NCBI RefSeq assembly: GCF_033807715.1 | Contig: NC_084591.1 | Span: forward strand, 45,510,368 to 45,574,367 | Direction: 5' to 3' | Source of the DNA: Cololabis saira | Taxonomy: Eukaryota > Chordata > Actinopteri > Beloniformes > Belonidae | DNA: 64,000 bases | Shown: in pieces, positions 59,120 to 64,000 of the stretch | Layout: every line of letters starts with the position of its first letter | Numbering within the stretch: position 1 is the first letter of the stretch | The notes under the pieces: model-generated | What the model was told of the DNA's origin: nothing | The model's database searches: none | Seen by the model: only the letters and a program-made list of their open reading frames with translations | Made by a program: the position numbers and the translations under genes

Positions 59120-60367
59120 CATCTAAGGTTAAAAGGTCAGGGTTCAGATTTCTCCATTTTCCAGGTTATACTATGAATTCTGTACTGAGTGAGTCATGTG
59201 ACCAGTTCTGGGTCAGTCTAATCAGTCAACAGCTGAGCTCTGGTTGCTATGGGCAACAAGAACCTGATACAGAGGGAGCGGGAATGACTCAGCTGGATTT
59301 TTGGTTGTGACAAACCTGAAATCACTCCACTTTGCGCTCAAACCGTAGCTCTTAGCAGAAAAACGAAAACATTTTGAGAAACAGAGAACCTACCAGATTA
59401 TCTAAATGTTATTTTCATACAGATATTCCTTAAAATGTGTTAGTAACGGCAATTCGAAAACAAAAATGAGATTTTTTTTAAGAAAACTTCATTTAACATG
59501 GGAGTCAATGAAGAGAGAGACAGGAACTGGCGTGTCTGTTGGCTCCCCCGTTAAAATTTTGTGCACACCACGCCTGTCAAAGTCACATTTTATAAATCAC
59601 AACACCTATGTCTATATTCTGACCAAAAATGATCTGTCTACCTTTTACGGTTTGGCCGTGACCTCGAGTTACAAATAAGAAATCATGTTTTTTTTTCAGT
59701 GTAACTACACTCTAGCAAACTGACTCCCGTGCTCTAGATTTGAAAAAAAGTGATTTCCAGACCTCGCTTGAGGGCTCATATCTTGAAAAGTGTACATTTT
59801 AGGAAAAAACAGTCCGGGGTTTAGAGAGAGAAGAGAAGTTTTCCTCCGTTTTGAAGTTTGAATGACGTTTCTACGTGCAAGTATGAGAAAGATACGTGAC
59901 TCTGAAAAAAGGTGAATTTTGTCTTTTTTTTCTCAACATTTTCCCATCCGCTTATAATGGCGCCATTGAAATGCATGGGAAAATCTTCCCCATTAGTTTG
60001 GAAATTTGGAAATGTTTTTGCACTTCGTGCAAAAACTATTCGTGCCATCGTTCTGAAAATCCACAGGACTGTAGTTAAATTCAGGGCCTACAACTTTCTA
60101 AATCGGTTCAGAATTTTTCGAGTAACGGTGTGCGAGTGGTGAGGCCCCAAAGTTCACGCAATGCGTTCCGGATGGGGCAAAAAGCGCACGTTTGTGCACG
60201 TTGCGCAAAAACGTGCACGCCAATCGCTTATAAAAGTCATACCCATCGATTCCCGATTAAGGCGCACGTTTCTACGTTTTTACTTTTCGCGTTTTCTCAA
60301 AGCTGTGGGACTAGTTACGCGCCGAAGTTTATACGGAAGAATAAATAAATAAACAAATAAATAATAA
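59119..60367 (-). repeat. Block B copy 21 (outer half R, slot m1), last copy
   Basis: GGTTGCTATGGGCAAC (A to T in the middle of the inverted repeat) is private. Inner slot CCGCTTATAATGGCGCC. Right spacer AAATAAATAAACAAATAA. Confidence 0.92.
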
Positions 60368-60590
60368 GCCTGAGCAATAGTATGAGTGCCTCGTGCTGCG
60401 CACGAGGCACTCCTCCTCCATTGAGCTTGCGCATCTCAATGGAGGAGGAGTGCCACGTGGCGCAGCCGTGGCACTAATAAGCCTGAGCAATAGTATGAGT
60501 GCCTCGTGCTGCGCACGAGGCACTCCTCCTCCATTGAGCTTGCGCAGCTCAATGGAGGAGGCGTGCCACGTGGCGCAGCCGTGGCACTAA
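60368..60590. repeat. Two C units ending the cassette array
   Basis: Units at 60368 and 60481; the second has the AGCTCAATGG loop form. No D follows; TAATAAGAAAAGG leads into the 240 bp repeat. Confidence 0.93.
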
Positions 60591-61556
60591 TAAGAAAAGG
60601 GAAACCTTTTCTAGATACTAATATATCGCCTTCATTTTCATGTTTTTCCTCATTTTTTCGGCCGTGTTTTACTTTTTGGGGATTTTTTTTTTCCACATCA
60701 GTGCGGGGTCATGCTGTACACCCGCTGGTGCGCAGTGGGACTTTTGCGACTTTAGCATGCTAGCAGCATTGCCCTTTGGGCCATTCTGGACGATTGCAAT
60801 ATGGTCATGCCACTACTTGGCATGCCCATAATAAGAAAAGGGAAACCTTTTCTGGGTACTAATTTACGCCTTCATTTTCATGTTTTTCCTCATTTTTTCG
60901 GCCGTGTTTTACTTTTTGGGGATTTTTTTTTTCCACATCAGTGCGGGGTCATGCTGTACACCCGCTGGTGCGCAGTGGGACTTTTGCGACTTTAGCATGC
61001 TAGCAGCATTGCCCTTTGGGCCATTCTGGACGATTGCAATATGGTCATGCCACTACTTGGCATGCCCATAATAATAAGAAAAGGGAAACCTTTTCTGGGT
61101 ACTAATTTACGCCTTCATTTTCATGTTTTTCCTCATTTTTTCGGCCGTGTTTTACTTTTTGGGGATTTTTTTTTTCCACATCAATGCGGGGTCATGCTGT
61201 ACACCCGCTGGTGCGCAGTGGGACTTTTGCGACTTTAGCATGCTAGCAGCATTGCCCTTTGGGCCATTCTGGACGATTGCAATATGGTCATGCCACTACT
61301 TGGCATGCCCATAATAATAATAATAAGAAAAGGGAAACCTTTCTAGATACTAATTTAACGCCTTCATTTTTCAGGTTTTCTCGGCCGTGTTTCATTTTTT
61401 GGGGATTTTTTTTTCCCACAACAGAGCGGGGTCATGCTTTACACCCGCTGGTGCGCAGTGGGACCTTTGCGACTTTAGCATGTTAGCGAAATTGCCTTTT
61501 AGGCCATTCTGGACGATTGCAATATGGTCATGCCACTACTTGGCATGCCCATAATA
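60591..61556 (-). repeat. 240 bp tandem repeat, four units
   Basis: Units begin TAAGAAAAGGGAAACC at 60591, 60832, 61075 and 61324. Each starts with the hairpin AGAAAAGG-GAAA-CCTTTTCT and ends with the inverted repeat ATGCCA-CTACT-TGGCAT. A pyrimidine-rich middle (CATTTTTTCGGCCGTG) and GCTGTACACCCGCTGGTGCG lie between. The first three are nearly identical; the fourth is more divergent and shorter. Units are joined by (TAA)n of growing length. Open frames of about 63 codons recur but move with the unit and include poly-Phe; not coding. Confidence 0.95.
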
Positions 61557-61557
61557 A

Positions 61558-61615
61558 CGCGAAGAATTCCTACAGATACAATAGGGCCTTCGCACTGTAA
61601 GTGCTCGGGCCCTAA
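61558..61615 (-). mobile_element. 5' terminal hairpin of the GGGCCCGAGCAC element, minus strand
   Basis: Reverse complement reads TTAGGGCCCGAGCACTTACA then GTGCGAAGGCCCTATTGTAT and CTGTAGGAATTCTTCGCG. This is the start seen at 62129, in opposite orientation. It folds as AGGGCC/GGCCCT with an inner GCAC/GTGC stem. It abuts unrepeated sequence on its right and the 240 bp repeat on its left, so it marks the outer end of an element extending leftward. The class of the element is not settled; the end hairpins would fit a Helitron-like or foldback type. Confidence 0.8.
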
Positions 61616-61885
61616 AAAGACGTGTGATGATTCGTGTGAACCAGACAACATTTTAAAAAATCAGGGAAAGAGCCAGTGGTAGAGAGGATGTAGCACATTT
61701 GAAGAGTATTTAGTAAATTGACTCAATGATTTGTGCAGCAAAATGCAAAGGACTGATACGCAATAATAAAACCTGCAGACTGGAGCTAGTGATACTTGCT
61801 GTTTTTGATTGAAGAGGTTAGAAAGAATTTCCAAAAGAGGCCGGCAGCTTGTTAGTCTAATGCTGCTTTTTCCAGCTTTGTTCTT
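61616..61885. other. Unrecognised single-copy-like sequence
   Basis: About 270 bp with no match to any other part of the window and no convincing ORF or splice pattern. It contains GCAATAATAAAACCTGC (an AATAAA-type hexamer). Most likely part of the original flank. Confidence 0.5.
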
Positions 61886-62128
61886 AAGAATCAGAATCAG
61901 AATCAGAATCACGTTTATTTGGCCAGGTCAGGTCAGACAAGACATGGAATTTGATTTGGTTTTTATCGCTCACTCTACAGTAAATAGGTAAATAGGTAAA
62001 TAGGTAATAGACAAATGACAGCTCTTATTAACATATATACAATTTTTAAAAAGTGAAAGGTGCAGCAGTATGAGGTAGACATGATTATTGCAAGGTGCAT
62101 TGTCACAGCATATGATTGTGTTATTATT
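61886..62128 (-). mobile_element. LINE-like 3' tail, left part
   Basis: AAGAATCAGAATCAGAATCA then CACGTTTATTTGGCCAGGTC and GACATGGAATTTGATTTGG. I remember this as a widespread teleost retroelement tail: (AATCAG)n, then CTTTATTGGCCA-like sequence, then ACAAGGAATTTG. TAAATAGG repeats lie at 61980-62008. It is cut at 62128 by the next element; the family name is not assigned. Confidence 0.6.
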
Positions 62129-62175
62129 AGGGCCCGAGCACCTTCAGTGCGAAGGCCCTATTGTATCTGTAGGAA

Positions 62176-62207
<32 letters not shown>

Positions 62208-62208
62208 T
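62176..62208 (+). repeat. Pyrimidine tract (TTTTTC)n
   Basis: T9 followed by four CTTTTT-type units just inside the 5' end of the element. Confidence 0.95.
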
Positions 62209-62244
62209 GACAAAAGGAGGGCCTTTTTGCCCCCCTAAACGTGC

Positions 62245-63595
62245 CCAAAAAGTCACCAAATTTTGCATGCAAGTCAGGCCTGCCGAAAAATTTGATATTT
62301 AATGGTTTACATTAATGGGCGTGGCAAAATGGCTCAACAGCGCCCCCCGGAAAACTTTGTGACTCAAGCCCCACAATACGGTTTGACGTACATGCACGAA
62401 AATCGCTACACACCTGTATCAGTACACAACTTAAAGAAAAGTCTCTTGGCGACATGGCCGAAACCGAACAGGAAGTCAGCCATTTTGAATTAATCGTGTC
62501 ACTTTGGCGCAATTTATGCCATTCCTTCGGCAGTTAATACGGCCCGAACCGTAACATGCCCCCAAGTTTGTTATACATCAAAATGTGCGTCTCCATCCTG
62601 CGAAAACACGCATTACTTTTCTCTTTCAAAAGCGTTACCGTGGCGACGCTAGACGCCAAAAAGCGCGCCCACCCTTCATCTGGTTGGTTCAGACCGAAAA
62701 AACTTTGCGCCTCAAGCCCCATAATACGGTGTGACGTACAAGAACGAAAGTCGGCACACACCTGTATCATGTCGCAACTTAAAGAAAAGTCTCTTGGCGC
62801 CATGGCCGAAACCGAACAGGAAGTCGGCCATTTTAAACATTCTGAATTAATCGCGTAATTTTGGAGCAATATATGCCATTCCTTCGAGAATTAATACGGC
62901 CCGAACCGTAACGTGCACCCAGGTGTGTTATACATCAAAATGTGCGTCTCTATCCTGCGACTACGCGCATTACTTTTCTCTTTCAAAAGTGTTAACGTGG
63001 TGACGCTAGACGGCAAAAAGCGCGCCCCCCCTTCATCTGATTGGTCCATATTTGATAGTTCCCCAAAAGTCACCAAATTTTGCATGCAAGGCAGGCCTGG
63101 CGATAAATTTGATATTTTATGGTTTACATTAATGGGCGTGGCAAAATGGCTCAACAGCGCCCCCCGGAAAACTTTGTGCCTCAAGCCCCACAATACGGTT
63201 TGACGTACATGCATGAAAATCGGTACACACCTGCATCATGTTGCAACTTGAAGAAAAGTCTCTTGGCGCCATGGCCGAAACCGAACAGGAAGTCAGCCAT
63301 TTTTAATTTATTGTGTAATTTTGGCGCAATTTATGCCATTCCTTCGGCAATTAATACGGCCCGAACCGTAACGTGCACCCAGGTGTGTTATACCTCAAAA
63401 TGTGCGTCTTCATCTTGCGACTACGTGCATTACTTTTCTCTTTCAAAAGTGTTACCGTGGCGACGCTAGACGCGAAAAAGCGCGCGTCCCCTTCATCTGA
63501 TTGGTCCATATTTGATAGTTCTCCAAAAGTCACCAAATTTTACATGCAAGCCAGGCTTGGCGATAAATTTGATATTTCATAGTTTTCATTAACAG
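62245..63595 (+). repeat. Internal tandem modules of the element (about 460 bp period, one shortened)
   Basis: AGTCACCAAATTTTGCATGC recurs at 62251 and 63068 and as TTTTACATGC at 63528. CTCAAGCCCCACAATACGG recurs near 62363 and 63180 and as CCATAATACGG near 62713. AAGTCTCTTGGCG, CCGAAACCGAACAGGAAGTC and CATTACTTTTCTCTTTC recur in step. The middle copy lacks about 115 bp (the AGTCACCAAA to AACAGCGCCCCCC part), giving 350 + 467 bp spacing. Short ORFs on both strands repeat with the module and have no known domain. Confidence 0.9.
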
Positions 63596-63609
63596 CGCCC
63601 CCTAGAATA

Positions 63610-63830
63610 CTTTTCTCTGCCATTCTTCTGATTGGTTGTCCCTATTTCCTGCTATAACATTTGAATGTTTTGACATAGAGAGTCGTGGGTGGTGTCATCA
63701 GACTCTGTATGGAGTCCTTGACCTTCATTGGCCTGAACTAGCCCCGCCCCTTCTTCTGATTGGTTGTCCCTTTTTTCTGCTATAACTTTTGAATGGTTTG
63801 ACATAGGAAGTCGTGGGTGGTATCGTTTCT
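63610..63830 (+). repeat. Two 128 bp modules homologous to satellite A (the presumed seed)
   Basis: TTCTTCTGATTGGTTGTCCC occurs at 63623 and 63751, and AGTCGTGGGTGGT at 63681 and 63809, each exactly 128 bp apart. GAGTCCTTGACCTTCATTGG, TAGCCCCGCCCCTTCTTCTG and TTTTGAATGGTTTGACATA match the reverse complement of the A monomer in the same order and spacing, without gaps. A stretch of about 23 bp after GATTGG is diverged. Confidence 0.92.
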
Positions 63831-63878
63831 GATATGCTTATGGGGGGCGGTGGCCGTGAGTGCGAGGGCCCGTTCATC

Positions 63879-63897
63879 GCTGCTTGCAGCTTTAATT
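63879..63897 (+). repeat. 3' terminal hairpin of the element
   Basis: GCTGC-TT-GCAGC followed by TTTAATT. A short hairpin a few bases from the 3' end is a Helitron-like trait, but the canonical CTRR end is absent. Confidence 0.6.
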
Positions 63898-64000
63898 ATT
63901 ATTGTTATTATGGTTATTATTATTATTGCACAGTGATTGATTTCTCTGAGACTCTATGAGTGATGAAAGTTCATCAGAGCACCAGCTTGGGGGAAGAAAC
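63898..64000 (-). mobile_element. LINE-like 3' region, right part, interrupted by the element
   Basis: ATT-rich run, then GATGAAAGTTCATCAGAGCA and CAGCTTGGGGGAAGAAAC, which I recall as part of the same fish retroelement as 61886-62128. Its presence on the far side of the element suggests insertion into that older repeat. Confidence 0.5.

Larger units (their letters stand above)
62129..63897 (+). mobile_element. Intact teleost GGGCCCGAGCAC repeat element, non-autonomous
   Basis: 1.77 kb. The 5' end hairpin AGGGCC-CGA-GCAC-CTTCA-GTGC-GAA-GGCCCT (62129-62159) is followed by CTATTGTATCTGTAGGAATT and a pyrimidine run. The body has repeated modules, then a 128 bp module pair, and the 3' end GCGAGGGCCCGTTCATCGC and GCTGC-TT-GCAGC-TTTAATT. 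No transposase or Rep/helicase ORF. Flanks are ATT-rich, so a target duplication cannot be defined. Recognition of the family is from memory of fish genomes. Confidence 0.8.

Noticed and set aside
60640..61314. Repeated 63-codon frame in the 240 bp units
   Set aside because: Phe-rich translation of a pyrimidine tract, repeated with the DNA unit; no codon-level constraint visible.
61661..61912. Minus-strand 83-codon frame beginning with ILILILIL
   Set aside because: Starts in the (AATCAG)n tail of a retroelement; no recognisable domain.
62302..63582. Several 60-116 codon frames on both strands in the intact element
   Set aside because: They repeat with the internal modules and overlap antiparallel; no transposase, Rep or helicase motif.

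Overview
This 64 kb window holds no credible protein-coding gene, tRNA or rRNA. It is almost wholly repetitive DNA, and the organism is most likely a teleost fish. The evidence is (i) a complete copy, at 62129-63897, of an element I recognise from memory as abundant in teleost genomes, starting with an AGGGCCCGAGCAC hairpin and ending GCTGCTTGCAGC-TTTAATT, (ii) pieces of a fish LINE-like 3' tail around it, with (AATCAG)n and a CTTGGGGGAAGAAAC motif, and (iii) long GT and GGAT microsatellites. The species cannot be named.

Bases 1-60590 are a head-to-tail array of 21 complete and one truncated composite cassettes of about 2.5-3 kb, all in one orientation. On the + strand each cassette runs: tandem array -> B (a 1.2 kb non-coding block full of hairpins) -> C (0-4 copies of a 113 bp triple-hairpin unit) -> D (a 60 bp linker with CCCGGG) -> next array. 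Joints between modules are TAA/AATA-rich. Two kinds of array occupy the same slot. Class I (1-30043 and 36439-37462) is a 128 bp satellite called A, about 115 monomers in 13 arrays. It is capped by an AT-rich palindrome except at 30 kb, where GGAT-type arrays (30121-31350) take that place. Class II (32662-34697 and most of 39145-59118) is one residual A monomer, then a CpG-rich 12 bp minisatellite, then a 39 bp repeat, then usually (GT)n. After the last C come four 240 bp repeats (60591-61556) and, on the minus strand, the AGGGCC hairpin terminus of the fish element (61558-61615).

From 61616 to 62128 there is about 260 bp of unrecognised sequence and then the LINE-like tail. That tail is interrupted by the intact 1.77 kb element at 62129-63897, and its other part resumes at the right edge.

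The main observation is that the intact element carries, just inside its 3' end (63610-63830), two tandem copies of a 128 bp module. That module is the reverse complement of satellite A, with the same 128 bp period. The satellite therefore looks like an expansion of a transposon's subterminal module. Because a matching minus-strand 5' terminus lies at 61558-61615, the >60 kb array may be the swollen interior of one element whose other end lies left of the window. Several blocks are duplicated with no difference seen in spot checks (1-5265 = 23567-28831; 12843-15385 = 18025-20567). This means either very recent amplification/gene conversion or assembly duplication. A monomers carry consensus NF-Y and Sp1/KLF sites, the 12-mers carry Myb-type sites, and one B copy carries a consensus heat-shock element beside a TATA-like run. 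These are sequence matches only.
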